In this document: piece by piece, positions 1 through 8,654 of the stretch | Position numbering within the stretch: the first letter of the stretch is position 1 | Layout of the letters: each line of letters starts with the position of its first letter | NCBI GenBank assembly: GCA_947259425.1 | Contig: CAMYMO010000081.1 | Coordinates: 1-17,546, forward strand | Direction of reading: 5' to 3' | Length of the DNA: 17,546 nucleotides | From: an uncultured Ectothiorhodospiraceae bacterium | GTDB lineage: Bacteria; Pseudomonadota; Gammaproteobacteria; UBA6429; Thiohalophilaceae | Position numbers and translations under genes: made by a program | Notes under the pieces: generated by a model | Seen by the model: only the letters and a program-made list of their open reading frames with translations | The model's database searches: none | What the model was told of the DNA's origin: nothing

Positions 1-562
1 GGCCGCACAAAGTATGAGCCTGGGCGGGATTGTTACCGCGCAACAAGGTGAGTACGGTTTTATTAACTGGTATTGGCTACCGTTATTACCGTTGTTCCTG
101 ATTTATTTTATTTCCGGTGTCGCTGAAACCAACCGCGCGCCGTTTGATGTCGCCGAAGGTGAATCTGAGATCGTGGCTGGTTTCCATGTCGAATACTCGG
201 GGATGACCTTTGCGGTATTCTTCCTGGCTGAATATGCAAACATGTTATTGATTGCCGCTCTGGCCTCAATCATGTTCCTGGGTGGCTGGTTATCACCGGT
301 AACGGGTCTGCTCCCTGAACAATGGTTTGCGATTCCCGTGTTGGGCTATGTTTTATCTGATGGCATGCATTGGTTCTTTGCCAAAATATTTGTCTTTATT
401 TTCTTTTTCCTCTGGTTCCGCGCCACCTTCCCACGTTATCGTTATGATCAAATTATGCGTTTGGGCTGGAAGGTCTTTATCCCGATTACGATCGTCTGGA
501 TTCTGGTTGTTGGCTTTATGGTGTTAGGAAAACTTTCACCGTGGTGGGGGGCAACTGTATGA
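1..562 (+). CDS. nuoH: NADH-quinone oxidoreductase subunit H (NuoH), 3' part
   Basis: This is the C-terminal part of the membrane subunit that forms the quinone-binding site at the junction of the peripheral and membrane arms of complex I. The reading frame is open from base 2; the true start lies outside the window, so about 186 residues are visible out of an expected 325-350. The family hallmark is clear: an ETNRAPFD segment followed by EGESEIVAGFHVEYSGM, the conserved acidic loop facing the matrix arm and quinone tunnel. Several hydrophobic membrane segments surround it. The Met at base 14 is internal, not the start. The stop overlaps the nuoI start as ATGA, which points to translational coupling. 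It is the first visible gene of a nuoHIJKLMN run. Confidence 0.97.
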   Translation, partial: AAQSMSLGGIVTAQQGEYGFINWYWLPLLPLFLIYFISGVAETNRAPFDVAEGESEIVAGFHVEYSGMTFAVFFLAEYANMLLIAALASIMFLGGWLSPVTGLLPEQWFAIPVLGYVLSDGMHWFFAKIFVFIFFFLWFRATFPRYRYDQIMRLGWKVFIPITIVWILVVGFMVLGKLSPWWGATV

Positions 563-1086
563 GTTCCAATATGAATCCTAATATGAGTTCAGAGAAAAGC
601 CAGGGCTTAAAACGCTTTTTCAAAAGTCTGTTCTTATTTGAATTAATGAAAGGTTTATCGATTACCGGTAAGTTTTTCTTTGGTAAAAAATTCACCTTAC
701 ATTATCCCGATGAAAAAGCGCCGATTTCGCCACGGTTTCGCGGTTTACATGCTTTGCGTCGTTATCCAAATGGTGAAGAACGTTGCATTGCCTGTAAGTT
801 ATGTGAAGTGGTTTGTCCTGCATTGGCGATTACGATTGAATCGGAAATGCGTGATGATGGGACTCGGCGTACCACTCGCTATGATATCGATTTAACGAAA
901 TGCATATTTTGCGGCTTTTGTGAGGAATCATGTCCGGTTGATTCAATTGTTGAAACGGGAATCTATGAATATCACGGTGAAGTGGCCGGTGATTTGTATA
1001 TGACTAAAGAAAAATTACTGGCAGTCGGTGATAAATATGAAAAAGATATTGCCGCGGCACGCGCTGAAGATTCAGCATATCGATAA
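559..1086 (+). CDS. nuoI: NADH-quinone oxidoreductase subunit I (NuoI), 2 x 4Fe-4S
   Basis: This 175-residue iron-sulfur subunit carries clusters N6a and N6b, passing electrons to N2 near the quinone site. Two ferredoxin motifs are intact: C76-C79-C82-C86-P and C115-C118-C121-C125-P. Between and before them lie the typical NuoI stretches RFRGLHALRRYPNGEERC and DGTRRTTRYDIDLTKC. I chose the ATG at 559, which overlaps the nuoH stop; the GTG at 541 would add six residues inside nuoH without need. ATGs at 571 and 580 are also possible, because the first ~15 residues (Met/Asn/Ser-rich) look non-conserved and make the protein slightly longer than the usual ~162. An amphipathic segment near residues 20-40 is the membrane-contact region usual in this family. 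Confidence 0.97.
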   Translation: MSSNMNPNMSSEKSQGLKRFFKSLFLFELMKGLSITGKFFFGKKFTLHYPDEKAPISPRFRGLHALRRYPNGEERCIACKLCEVVCPALAITIESEMRDDGTRRTTRYDIDLTKCIFCGFCEESCPVDSIVETGIYEYHGEVAGDLYMTKEKLLAVGDKYEKDIAAARAEDSAYR

Positions 1087-1143
1087 TCGAATAGATTATA
1101 AAACAATAAATAACGAACAAAACGAAAGGGTAGAACAATAACA

Positions 1144-1764
1144 ATGACAGGTGTGCAAATATTATTTTATGCATTTGCGACGATGATGGTGTTAAGTGCC
1201 TTAATGGTCATCACTGTACGTAACCCTGTGCGTTCAGCATTATTCTTAGTGCTGACCTTCGTCTCGAGCTCTGCGATTTGGTTAATTATGCAAGCTGAGT
1301 TCCTGGCGATCGTGCTAGTGCTGGTTTATGTCGGTGCTGTGATGGTGTTGTTCCTGTTCGTGGTGATGATGCTGGATATTAATATTGCACGCTTAAAAGA
1401 AGGCTTTATTAGTTATTTACCACTTGGTATTGGTATTGCGGGATTATTTGGTGGCATGTTGACATATCTGTTGTACAACATGAAGGCAAGCGATGTTAAA
1501 ACCAAAATGGGTAATCTATACCCGCCTAAATCGAAAACTGAAGACTATAGTAATACCGAAGCCTTAGGCGAGATTCTTTACACAGATTATGTCTATCCTT
1601 TTGAAATTGCGGCGGTGATCTTGTTGGTCGCAATCGTGGCTGCGATCGCATTGACCTTCCGTCGTCGTAGTAACACTAAATATCAAAATCCTGATCAACA
1701 AGTGTCGGTTAAACGAGAAGATCGTATCCGCGTTGTTAAAATGGATTCGGACGATAAGAAATAG
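1144..1764 (+). CDS. nuoJ: NADH-quinone oxidoreductase subunit J (NuoJ)
   Basis: This 206-residue membrane subunit of complex I lies between NuoH and NuoK in the proton-conducting membrane arm. It opens with the typical membrane helix, then NPVRSALFLVLTFV and a helix containing EFLAIVLVLVYVGAVMVLFLFVVMM, the strongly conserved NuoJ core whose pi-bulge helix rotates during turnover in known structures. Roughly five membrane helices can be counted, followed by a charged cytoplasmic tail of about 35 residues rich in Arg, Lys and Asp. The gap to nuoI is 57 bases, the largest in the cluster. A GAAAGGG at 1124-1130 is the nearest Shine-Dalgarno-like run but sits 13 bases before the ATG, longer than ideal. 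Confidence 0.96.
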   Translation: MTGVQILFYAFATMMVLSALMVITVRNPVRSALFLVLTFVSSSAIWLIMQAEFLAIVLVLVYVGAVMVLFLFVVMMLDINIARLKEGFISYLPLGIGIAGLFGGMLTYLLYNMKASDVKTKMGNLYPPKSKTEDYSNTEALGEILYTDYVYPFEIAAVILLVAIVAAIALTFRRRSNTKYQNPDQQVSVKREDRIRVVKMDSDDKK

Positions 1765-1775
1765 GTGGCCTGATA

Positions 1776-2093
1776 ATGGTACAGATACCGATAACACTAA
1801 CAGAAGTACTAATTTTAGCAGCCATCCTGTTTAGCATCAGTGTGGCGGGCATTTTCTTAAATCGAAAAAATCTGATTATTTTATTGATGGCGATCGAATT
1901 AATGCTGCTGTCAGTAAATATGAACTTTATTGCCTTCTCCTATTTTATGGACGATTTGGCCGGACAGGTGTTTGTTTTCTTTATTTTAACGGTTGCGGCA
2001 GCAGAAGCGGCGATTGGTCTGGCTATTTTGGTGGTGCTGTTCCGAAATAAACGGACCATCAATGTTGAAGATCTAAACGAGATGAAGGGGTAG
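1776..2093 (+). CDS. nuoK: NADH-quinone oxidoreductase subunit K (NuoK)
   Basis: This 105-residue, three-helix membrane subunit belongs to the proton channel region of complex I and is homologous to MrpC/MnhC of Na+/H+ antiporters. The signature GIFLNRKNLIILLMAIELML is present. Two membrane-buried glutamates needed for proton pumping in Escherichia coli NuoK (E36 and E72) correspond to E41 and E77 here, with the same 36-residue spacing. The ATG at 1776 lies 11 bases after the nuoJ stop. The N-terminus has about five residues more than the E. coli protein. The C-terminus is short and charged, as is usual. Confidence 0.96.
   Translation: MVQIPITLTEVLILAAILFSISVAGIFLNRKNLIILLMAIELMLLSVNMNFIAFSYFMDDLAGQVFVFFILTVAAAEAAIGLAILVVLFRNKRTINVEDLNEMKG
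2085..2090 (+). promoter_or_regulatory. Shine-Dalgarno deciding the GTG start of nuoL
   Basis: AAGGGG lies at the very end of nuoK, 8 bases before the GTG at 2099. This spacing supports the GTG rather than the ATG at 2111 (residue 5 of the GTG form), which would be 20 bases away. A second GGGG at 2093-2096 is too close to the GTG to be the main site. Confidence 0.6.
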
Positions 2094-2098
2094 GGGCA

Positions 2099-4087
2099 GT
2101 GTTTGATAATATGCCAAGTGTGTATCTCTGGATCGTTTTAGCGCCTTTGATTGGCGCAATCATCGCGGGTCTGTTTGGAAAATTCATTGGTCGTTCCGGA
2201 GCACATTGGGTCACGATTATTGGTGTTGGCATATCCTGTCTGTTATCCATGGTCGTATTCAAACATCATGTGTTAGATGGTGGCGAAGTCTATAATGCGT
2301 CAGTTTATACCTGGCTGGTTACGGAAGGGATAACCTTTGAAGTTGGTTTTTTAATCGATAACCTGACTGCGATGATGATGGTTGTGGTGACCTTCGTTTC
2401 CTGGATGGTACATATTTATACGATCGGTTATATGCATGATGATCCGGGTTATCAGCGTTTCTTTAGTTATATCTCGTTATTTACTTTCTCGATGCTGATG
2501 TTAGTGATGTCCAACAACTTCATGCAGTTGTTCTTCGGTTGGGAAGCGGTGGGACTGGTTTCTTATCTGTTAATTGGATTCTGGTTTAAAAAAGATACGG
2601 CGACGTTTGCTAACCTTAAGGCCTTTTTGATAAACCGAGTCGGTGACTTTGGTTTTATTTTAGGTATTGCTGCGGTCCTCATGTATTTCGGTTCTCTTGA
2701 TTACGACACAGTATTCAAGAGTGTTGATAAAGTAGCAGGTCAGGAGATTACCGTTATCGATGGTATGCCCTGGTCGGTCATGACCTTTATATGTATTTGT
2801 TTGTTTATTGGTGCGATGGGTAAATCGGCTCAAGTACCATTACATGTATGGCTTCCCGATTCGATGGAAGGTCCTACACCCATCTCGGCTTTAATCCATG
2901 CGGCGACTATGGTGACTGCAGGCATCTTTATGGTCGCGCGTATGTCACCTTTATATGAGTTATCTGAAACCGCATTAAGTTTTGTCATGATCATCGGTGC
3001 AACGACGGCCTTGTTTATGGGGTTCTTAGGTCTGGTGCAAAACGACATCAAACGCGTTGTTGCCTATTCAACTTTATCGCAGCTTGGTTACATGACCGTG
3101 GCGTTAGGCGCCTCTGCCTATGCAGCCGGTATTTTCCATTTAATGACGCATGCGTTCTTTAAGGCATTGCTCTTCCTGGGCGCTGGCTCGGTTATTATCG
3201 CGATGCACCATGAGCAAGATATGCGTAAGATGGGTGGTCTGCGCAAGTACATGCCGATAACCTGGATAACATCCTTAATTGGTTCGTTAGCCTTAATCGG
3301 TACGCCATTCTTTGCCGGTTTTTATTCTAAAGATTCTATTATCGAAGCCGTACACCATTCGCAAACCTGGGGCCATCAATATGCCTATTATGCGGTTCTA
3401 ATTGGTGTTTTCTTTACCGCGTTATACAGCTTCCGTATGTATTTCATGGTATTCCATGGCAAAGAGCGTATGGATGAACATACTCGTGAACATCTACATG
3501 AAACCCCCTGGGTGGTCACGGTTCCATTAATTGCTTTAGCGATTCCATCGATATTTATTGGTGCGATGTTTGTTGAAGAGATGGTGTTTGGTGATTTCTT
3601 TGGCAGTGCAATCTATGTCGCACCGGCTCATGATGTGTTAGCGCAGATGCCGCAATATGATTGGTTAAGTATGGTCGCCCATGCCGTGCCTTTATCGATG
3701 CCCTTCATCCTGGCTTTATCAGGTGTTGTCGTTGCCTGGTTCTTATGGATGAAACGCCCGGACATACCAGAAAAAATCGAGAAGCAGTTCAAATGGCTGC
3801 ACACTCTGCTAATCGAAAAATATTATGCGGATCATCTTTATATAAAAATAATCGCACCGATAAGTCGTTGGTTTGGTGACAAGCTCTGGCAGTGGGGTGA
3901 TGTCAAACTTATTGATGGAGCGATTGTGAATGGTTCTGCTAAATCTGTTGGTTTTATTGCGAGCAAGATTCGTAATATCCAGACTGGTTTTTTATATACC
4001 TATGCCTTCGCTATGATCGTGGGGTTGGTGGTACTCATCGCCATCTTCGTTTATGGCTGGGACAAAATAATAAGCACATTAGGTTAA
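2099..4087 (+). CDS. nuoL: NADH-quinone oxidoreductase subunit L (NuoL)
   Basis: This is the distal antiporter-like proton-pumping subunit of complex I, homologous to MrpA. It has 662 residues, against 613 in Escherichia coli. The conserved channel residues are in place: E149 in the GWEAVGLVSY motif (E. coli E144) and K242 in GKSAQVPLHVWLPD (E. coli K229). The block EGPTPISALIHAATMVTAGI is diagnostic of this antiporter family. The C-terminal third contains the long lateral-helix region and a last membrane helix near residues 635-655, which binds the arm along NuoM and NuoN. The start is GTG, chosen from the Shine-Dalgarno run in the end of nuoK. The gap to nuoK is 5 bases and to nuoM 3 bases, so translation is probably coupled. 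Confidence 0.97.
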   Translation: MFDNMPSVYLWIVLAPLIGAIIAGLFGKFIGRSGAHWVTIIGVGISCLLSMVVFKHHVLDGGEVYNASVYTWLVTEGITFEVGFLIDNLTAMMMVVVTFVSWMVHIYTIGYMHDDPGYQRFFSYISLFTFSMLMLVMSNNFMQLFFGWEAVGLVSYLLIGFWFKKDTATFANLKAFLINRVGDFGFILGIAAVLMYFGSLDYDTVFKSVDKVAGQEITVIDGMPWSVMTFICICLFIGAMGKSAQVPLHVWLPDSMEGPTPISALIHAATMVTAGIFMVARMSPLYELSETALSFVMIIGATTALFMGFLGLVQNDIKRVVAYSTLSQLGYMTVALGASAYAAGIFHLMTHAFFKALLFLGAGSVIIAMHHEQDMRKMGGLRKYMPITWITSLIGSLALIGTPFFAGFYSKDSIIEAVHHSQTWGHQYAYYAVLIGVFFTALYSFRMYFMVFHGKERMDEHTREHLHETPWVVTVPLIALAIPSIFIGAMFVEEMVFGDFFGSAIYVAPAHDVLAQMPQYDWLSMVAHAVPLSMPFILALSGVVVAWFLWMKRPDIPEKIEKQFKWLHTLLIEKYYADHLYIKIIAPISRWFGDKLWQWGDVKLIDGAIVNGSAKSVGFIASKIRNIQTGFLYTYAFAMIVGLVVLIAIFVYGWDKIISTLG

Positions 4088-4090
4088 AAC

Positions 4091-5626
4091 ATGTTTGAAT
4101 CCTGGCCGTTACTCAGTTTAGTTATATGGACCCCCATTATTGGTGGGATGCTCGTGCTTGCTACCGGTGGCGATAAGAATGCAACCGAAGCACGTGTTCT
4201 CGCGTTAGTGATTGCGGTGATTACTTTTGCATTATCCATTCCTCTGTATACCGAATTTAATAGCAGTTCTGGTTCCATGCAATTCATAGAACATCATGAA
4301 TGGATGAGTCTCGGTAAAATGCGTTTTTATTATCACCTGGGAATCGATGGCATTGCTTTACCGCTTATCATCCTGACAACATTCATGACCGTTATTATCG
4401 TAATTGCGGGCTGGGAAGTGATTAAATTCAAAGCTGCCCAGTATATGGCTGCGTTCTTAATCATGTCTGGCTTGATGGTCGGTGTTTTCTCAGCATTAGA
4501 TGGTGCCTTGTTCTATGTGTTCTGGGAAGCGATGTTGATACCGATGTTTTTGGTTATTGGTGTCTGGGGTGGCCCAAATCGGGTCTATGCAACGATTAAG
4601 TTTTTCCTTTATACCTTTTTAGGTTCAGTGTTTATGTTGGTGGCGTTTATCTATATGGCCAACAAGAATGGTGGCAGTTTCGAGATATTAGAATTGCACT
4701 CGTTACCGCTCACTAAAACTGAACAGATGTATATCTTTATAGCGTTCTTGCTGGCGTTTTCAGTCAAAGTACCCATGTGGCCAGTTCATACCTGGTTACC
4801 TGACGCACACGTCGAGGCTCCAACTGGGGGCTCCGTCGTGTTGGCAGCGATTATGTTGAAACTGGGTGCCTATGGTTTCCTCCGGTTTTCATTACCCATC
4901 ACACCTGATGCCTCACAAGAATTAGCCTGGTTAATGATCACGTTGTCATTGATTGCGGTGGTCTACATCGGTTTTGTTGCCTTGGTTCAAAAAGATATGA
5001 AAAAGCTTATCGCTTATTCATCAATCTCACATATGGGCTTTGTCACTTTAGGCTTCTTTATTGTCTGGAGTATTTATGACCCGCAAACTCAAGATGTGAA
5101 AATGATCATTACCGGTATCAACGGTGCCGTTGTACAAATGATTTCACATGGTTTCATATCAGCTGCGATGTTCCTGGTCGTTGGTGTTATGTACGATCGA
5201 ATTCATAGTCGTCAAATTGCCGATTACGGTGGTGTCGCGAACACAATGCCGACCTTTGCGGCCTTTGCCGTGTTATTTGCGATGGCGAATGCGGGTTTAC
5301 CAGGTACTTCAGGCTTTGTTGGTGAGTTTCTTGTAATTCTTGCCGCATTTAAGGCCAATCCCTGGTTTGCTTTTTTAGCTGCATCAACATTAATCATCGG
5401 TGCTGCGTACACGTTATGGATGGTGAAACGCGTATTCTTTGGTGAGGTTGCTAATGAAAAAGTGAAAAACCTGACTGATATCAATAGTCGTGAATTTTTC
5501 TTCCTGTCTGTGCTGGCTGTCATGGTTCTATTCTTTGGTTTGTATCCTGCACCCTTGCTTGAGGTGATGGATGAGAGCGTGACTAACCTGGTTCGACACA
5601 TACTTCAACCGAAGATACCGCAATAG
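4091..5626 (+). CDS. nuoM: NADH-quinone oxidoreductase subunit M (NuoM)
   Basis: This is the middle antiporter-like proton-pumping subunit of complex I, homologous to MrpD. Its 511 residues match the usual ~500. E146 in FWEAMLIPMFLVIG (E. coli E144) and K226 in FSVKVPMWPVHTWLPD (E. coli K234) are the conserved proton-pathway residues. The following VEAPTGGSVVLAAIMLKLGAYG block is typical of NuoM. About 14 hydrophobic segments can be traced. The ATG at 4091 lies 3 bases after the nuoL stop, with no strong Shine-Dalgarno run, so re-initiation after nuoL is likely. Confidence 0.97.
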   Translation: MFESWPLLSLVIWTPIIGGMLVLATGGDKNATEARVLALVIAVITFALSIPLYTEFNSSSGSMQFIEHHEWMSLGKMRFYYHLGIDGIALPLIILTTFMTVIIVIAGWEVIKFKAAQYMAAFLIMSGLMVGVFSALDGALFYVFWEAMLIPMFLVIGVWGGPNRVYATIKFFLYTFLGSVFMLVAFIYMANKNGGSFEILELHSLPLTKTEQMYIFIAFLLAFSVKVPMWPVHTWLPDAHVEAPTGGSVVLAAIMLKLGAYGFLRFSLPITPDASQELAWLMITLSLIAVVYIGFVALVQKDMKKLIAYSSISHMGFVTLGFFIVWSIYDPQTQDVKMIITGINGAVVQMISHGFISAAMFLVVGVMYDRIHSRQIADYGGVANTMPTFAAFAVLFAMANAGLPGTSGFVGEFLVILAAFKANPWFAFLAASTLIIGAAYTLWMVKRVFFGEVANEKVKNLTDINSREFFFLSVLAVMVLFFGLYPAPLLEVMDESVTNLVRHILQPKIPQ

Positions 5627-5635
5627 GTCATCATT

Positions 5636-7105
5636 ATGGATTTTATCGCAGCATATTTACCAACCGCCATGTCAACTGACATGACTATTGCGCAGCTACC
5701 GTTGGCTTTGCCTGAGATCATCATGTTGTGCATGGCCTCCATTGTTCTGATTGTCGACTTATTTTTAAATGACAAAACCCGCGGTGGGACTTATATACTT
5801 TCTCAATTTACGTTGGTCGCTTTAGCAATCATCACGATTATGACCTTTAGCAAACAAGATACCATTGCTTTCCATGGGACATTTATAAGAGATGGCATGG
5901 GCGATCTATTAAAGATATTCATTTATATTGCCACCTTTGCCGTATTTCTATATTCAAAATCCTATTTAAAGGCACGTGATATTTACAAAGGTGAATATTA
6001 TGTCTTAGGCCTGTTTGGTGTATTGGGCATGATGATTATGGTCTCAGCGCAGAGTTTCCTGACGATTTATCTTGGCCTGGAATTACTATCGCTTTGTATG
6101 TACGCAATGGTCGCGTTACAACGTGATTCGATCATAGCATCAGAATCAGCCATGAAATATTTTGTCTTAGGCGCGATAGCCTCTGGCATGTTGTTATACG
6201 GTATGTCAATGATTTATGGTGCAACAGGTTCTCTTGAACTCTCGACCATCAGTGCCGCCGTTGCCGAGAAACAACAAAACATTATCTTAATATTTGGTCT
6301 GGTCTTTATTGTTGTAGGTGTTGCCTTTAAATTGGGTGCCGTTCCTTTTCATATGTGGCTACCCGATGTTTATCAGGGTTCACCAACTGCGGTGACAATT
6401 TTTATCGGTAGTGCGCCGAAAATTGCAGCGTTTGCGATGATGATGCGTTTATTGGTCGATGGTCTAGGCGCTTTACATGTTCAATGGCAGGATATGTTGA
6501 TGATTATGGCAATTGCCTCGATGGCAATCGGTAACGTCATTGCCATAGCACAAACCAATTTAAAACGCATGCTGGCTTATTCAACTATTTCTCATGTTGG
6601 GTTTATTATGCTGGGCGTATTAACTGCGACCAAAGAAGGTTATGCCGCTTCGATGTTTTATACCATTACCTATACATTAATGGCACTCGGTGCTTTCGGT
6701 ATAATCATGTTAATGTCTCGCATGGGTTTCGAATCAGACAAGCTGGATGATTTACGTGGATTAAATCACCGAAGCCCCTGGTTCGCTTTTATGATGTTGA
6801 TCTTTATGTTTTCAATGGCTGGGGTACCCCCGTTTGTTGGTTTCTGGGCAAAACTGCAAGTACTTAAAGCCGTTATTTCAATAGATTTAGTTTGGTTAGC
6901 CTTGCTGGCTGTCATCTTTTCAATTATTGGCGCGTTTTATTATTTACGTATTATAAAGCTTATGTATTTTGATACGCCAAAAGAAACCTCGGGTATTGAA
7001 GCCGCTTCAGATGTTCGTTTACTTTTAAGTGTGAATGGTATTGTTGTGCTCGGGCTGGGATTGTACCCACAACTTATTATGGGTTTGATCACGAGCGTGA
7101 TCTAA
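5636..7105 (+). CDS. nuoN: NADH-quinone oxidoreductase subunit N (NuoN)
   Basis: This is the antiporter-like proton-pumping subunit nearest to NuoK and the last gene of the complex I operon. Its 489 residues match the family. E149 in the YLGLELLSLCMYAMVA segment and K232 in VAFKLGAVPFHMWLPDVYQG are the paired channel residues, and KRMLAYSTISHVGF is the second conserved half-channel block. The gap to nuoM is 9 bases. The ATG at 5636 is preferred, but another at 5669 would remove 11 poorly conserved residues. No clear intrinsic terminator follows: the next gene converges from the other strand after only 18 bases. Confidence 0.96.
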   Translation: MDFIAAYLPTAMSTDMTIAQLPLALPEIIMLCMASIVLIVDLFLNDKTRGGTYILSQFTLVALAIITIMTFSKQDTIAFHGTFIRDGMGDLLKIFIYIATFAVFLYSKSYLKARDIYKGEYYVLGLFGVLGMMIMVSAQSFLTIYLGLELLSLCMYAMVALQRDSIIASESAMKYFVLGAIASGMLLYGMSMIYGATGSLELSTISAAVAEKQQNIILIFGLVFIVVGVAFKLGAVPFHMWLPDVYQGSPTAVTIFIGSAPKIAAFAMMMRLLVDGLGALHVQWQDMLMIMAIASMAIGNVIAIAQTNLKRMLAYSTISHVGFIMLGVLTATKEGYAASMFYTITYTLMALGAFGIIMLMSRMGFESDKLDDLRGLNHRSPWFAFMMLIFMFSMAGVPPFVGFWAKLQVLKAVISIDLVWLALLAVIFSIIGAFYYLRIIKLMYFDTPKETSGIEAASDVRLLLSVNGIVVLGLGLYPQLIMGLITSVI

Positions 7106-7123
7106 CAATTAAGTATGAGATAA

Positions 7124-8500
7124 TTAATCCCGGTAAAATATCTCAACTCTCATAAGAAATTCATGTTGTGCTTCAAAATTATTATCTTTGTTAAATAATG
7201 TTTGGGTTTGAAGATCCAGGAACAGATAATCAGAGTGAATATTCTGGCGATATAAAACACTGGTTAGATAATCCGTTGCATGAATACTGCCATCTGAATT
7301 AGCAAATCCAGCGATTTTATAAGTTATTGCACGTTTATGGCTCAGGGTATGAACGATTTCAGCCGTTTGACTGAAATCGTAAATGTCAGTTTCGTCGGTA
7401 TAGCGTAGCAGTGAGGTAGTGCGGAACAAAAACGTACGTGTCAATGGCCTGTCCCAGCGCATTGTGCTATCAAAGCCGAAGCCGGATGAATCAAACCAAT
7501 ATAGACTTTCGTTCAGATATAGAGCCCACTTTTTAAAGAATTCGCTTCGATCGATTCGTAATCGAGCATACACATCAAGCGGAGACCGAATCTTTACACC
7601 AAGTGAAGGACGAGCCTTCCAGCCAAAGAAACCAACACTTTTTTCAACACCTGTAAACAGTCCTGTGTTTTCATTGGTGGTAGAGGCTGGATCTTTTTGT
7701 CGACTTTCAAGTTCAACTAAGTCCTGTTGTTCTTCAGGATCACTTTCGATGACAAGTCTATATTTTTCCTTAATACCGGGAAACCGAGCTCTGAGACTTA
7801 TCGAACCGTCAAATTCAGCACCTTGACCTTCCGGCCAGATTGTTTCAAAGGTAATGCGCAGATGACTCCCTGTGCTTTCGTTAAATGCCTGATTGGTCGC
7901 GAAGAAATTGTCAACACCCAGTACTGTTTTATGCAAATAGCTGGAGATCAATTTTTGATGATCATCTAAAAATGAAAAAAATGGTGGTTTACCGATCGAA
8001 GTATGAACATGTATATCCTCGCTTAGATAATCATCGTCAGTTGATTCATCACTGGCCAAATCATCATTTGCTCCTGTATTAACGCTTGTTTTATTTTGTT
8101 CGAGTGGTTCTTCTATTTCAATTAGCAAATAAGGAGGCTTTTGTTCAGCGTCAGATATCTCTGAGTTGTGCTGGGTCTCATCTTCATCTTGCGTTTTATT
8201 CTGTTCAGAAAGTTCGTTATCGATTAGCAAGAAAGGAGGCGTTTGTTCGGTTGTTAAGTTATCACCGTTTAAATCATTTTCTATTAATGTTGCAGCATCA
8301 TCTGATTTTGAATTAACTGCTTTCGGGTGGGGCTGGGAGTCATTTGCCGTCTTGGTTGGGGGTTTATTTTGTGCGGATGGCTCGTCATCAGCTAGTAGGA
8401 AAGGGGGGCTATGTTCATTGCTATATCCTATCTGAGGACAGGTAATGACTAAAATTGTTATGAAATGAGCTAAAGTGGACTGCCAGTAATTAATGATCAC
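7124..8500 (-). CDS. Exported protein with acidic PPFLL-repeat region and probable outer-membrane beta domain; unknown function
   Basis: This 458-residue protein has no function I can name. Residues 1-27 resemble a signal peptide: hydrophobic residues 10-20, then a likely cleavage after GYS. Residues 28-170 are low-complexity and acidic (Asp, Glu, Asn, Gln, Ser, Thr) and hold three copies of a PPFLL/PPYLL...QNK motif, plus a weak fourth KPPFF at residue 171. Residues ~180-458 look like a folded domain rich in alternating polar/aromatic strands (for example ISLRARFPG, SLLRYTDET, FLMRVEIFY), which suggests a transmembrane beta-barrel or similar outer-membrane fold. This part recalls uncharacterised outer-membrane proteins of other Gammaproteobacteria; that is from memory and inference. 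The start is GTG, since a TAA lies two codons upstream and there is no in-frame ATG nearby. It converges on nuoN and diverges from the carbonic anhydrase gene. Confidence 0.75.
   Translation of the reverse strand: MIINYWQSTLAHFITILVITCPQIGYSNEHSPPFLLADDEPSAQNKPPTKTANDSQPHPKAVNSKSDDAATLIENDLNGDNLTTEQTPPFLLIDNELSEQNKTQDEDETQHNSEISDAEQKPPYLLIEIEEPLEQNKTSVNTGANDDLASDESTDDDYLSEDIHVHTSIGKPPFFSFLDDHQKLISSYLHKTVLGVDNFFATNQAFNESTGSHLRITFETIWPEGQGAEFDGSISLRARFPGIKEKYRLVIESDPEEQQDLVELESRQKDPASTTNENTGLFTGVEKSVGFFGWKARPSLGVKIRSPLDVYARLRIDRSEFFKKWALYLNESLYWFDSSGFGFDSTMRWDRPLTRTFLFRTTSLLRYTDETDIYDFSQTAEIVHTLSHKRAITYKIAGFANSDGSIHATDYLTSVLYRQNIHSDYLFLDLQTQTLFNKDNNFEAQHEFLMRVEIFYRD
8090..8140 (-). repeat. PPYLL repeat copy 3 (residues 121-137)
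   Basis: This third copy reads KPPYLLIEIEEPLEQNK and starts 34 residues after copy 2. It is one residue longer, with Tyr for Phe. A degenerate fourth element (KPPFFSFLD, residues 171-179, bases 7964-7990) follows at the boundary with the folded domain. Confidence 0.7.
8195..8242 (-). repeat. PPFLL repeat copy 2 (residues 87-102)
   Basis: This second copy reads TPPFLLIDNELSEQNK and starts 56 residues after copy 1. It has the same length as copy 1 and ends in the same QNK triplet. Confidence 0.75.
8363..8410 (-). repeat. PPFLL repeat copy 1 (residues 31-46)
   Basis: This is the first coding repeat of the exported protein, reading SPPFLLADDEPSAQNK. It lies right after the predicted signal peptide. 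DNA similarity with the other copies is strongest over the codons for PPFLL and for QNK. Confidence 0.75.
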
Positions 8501-8522
8501 TATTTACTCATATGAAATCTAT

Positions 8523-8551
8523 ATTAAACGCAAGGACTTTTATTCTAACAA
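8523..8551 (-). promoter_or_regulatory. Candidate sigma-70 promoter for the minus-strand exported protein
   Basis: On the minus strand, TTGTTA (8551-8546) and TTTAAT (8528-8523) are separated by 17 bases. They match consensus at 4/6 and 5/6 positions and lie about 23 bases upstream of the GTG start. The surrounding DNA is AT-rich, so chance matches are likely. Confidence 0.35.
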
Positions 8552-8654
8552 AAAATAAAGCCTACAAATAACGTTTTTATAATTAAACAGCCATTATTTG
8601 CGAGCGTATTTATCCGTTTAATCAAGTTAAGGAATTATAACATCAAAAACATAT

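Noticed and set aside
5224..5601. Minus-strand 125-codon ORF inside nuoM
   Set aside because: It is the antisense shadow of a strongly conserved membrane protein and shows no signal, motif or ribosome site of its own.
7964..8410. Repeats as a CRISPR array or mobile-element ends
   Set aside because: The copies are degenerate, unevenly spaced, lie in frame inside one coding sequence and are conserved at the protein level.
7727..8435. Plus-strand ORFs opposite the exported protein gene
   Set aside because: The minus-strand frame has a signal peptide, repeats and a folded-domain pattern over its whole length. The plus-strand ORFs are short, overlapping and featureless.
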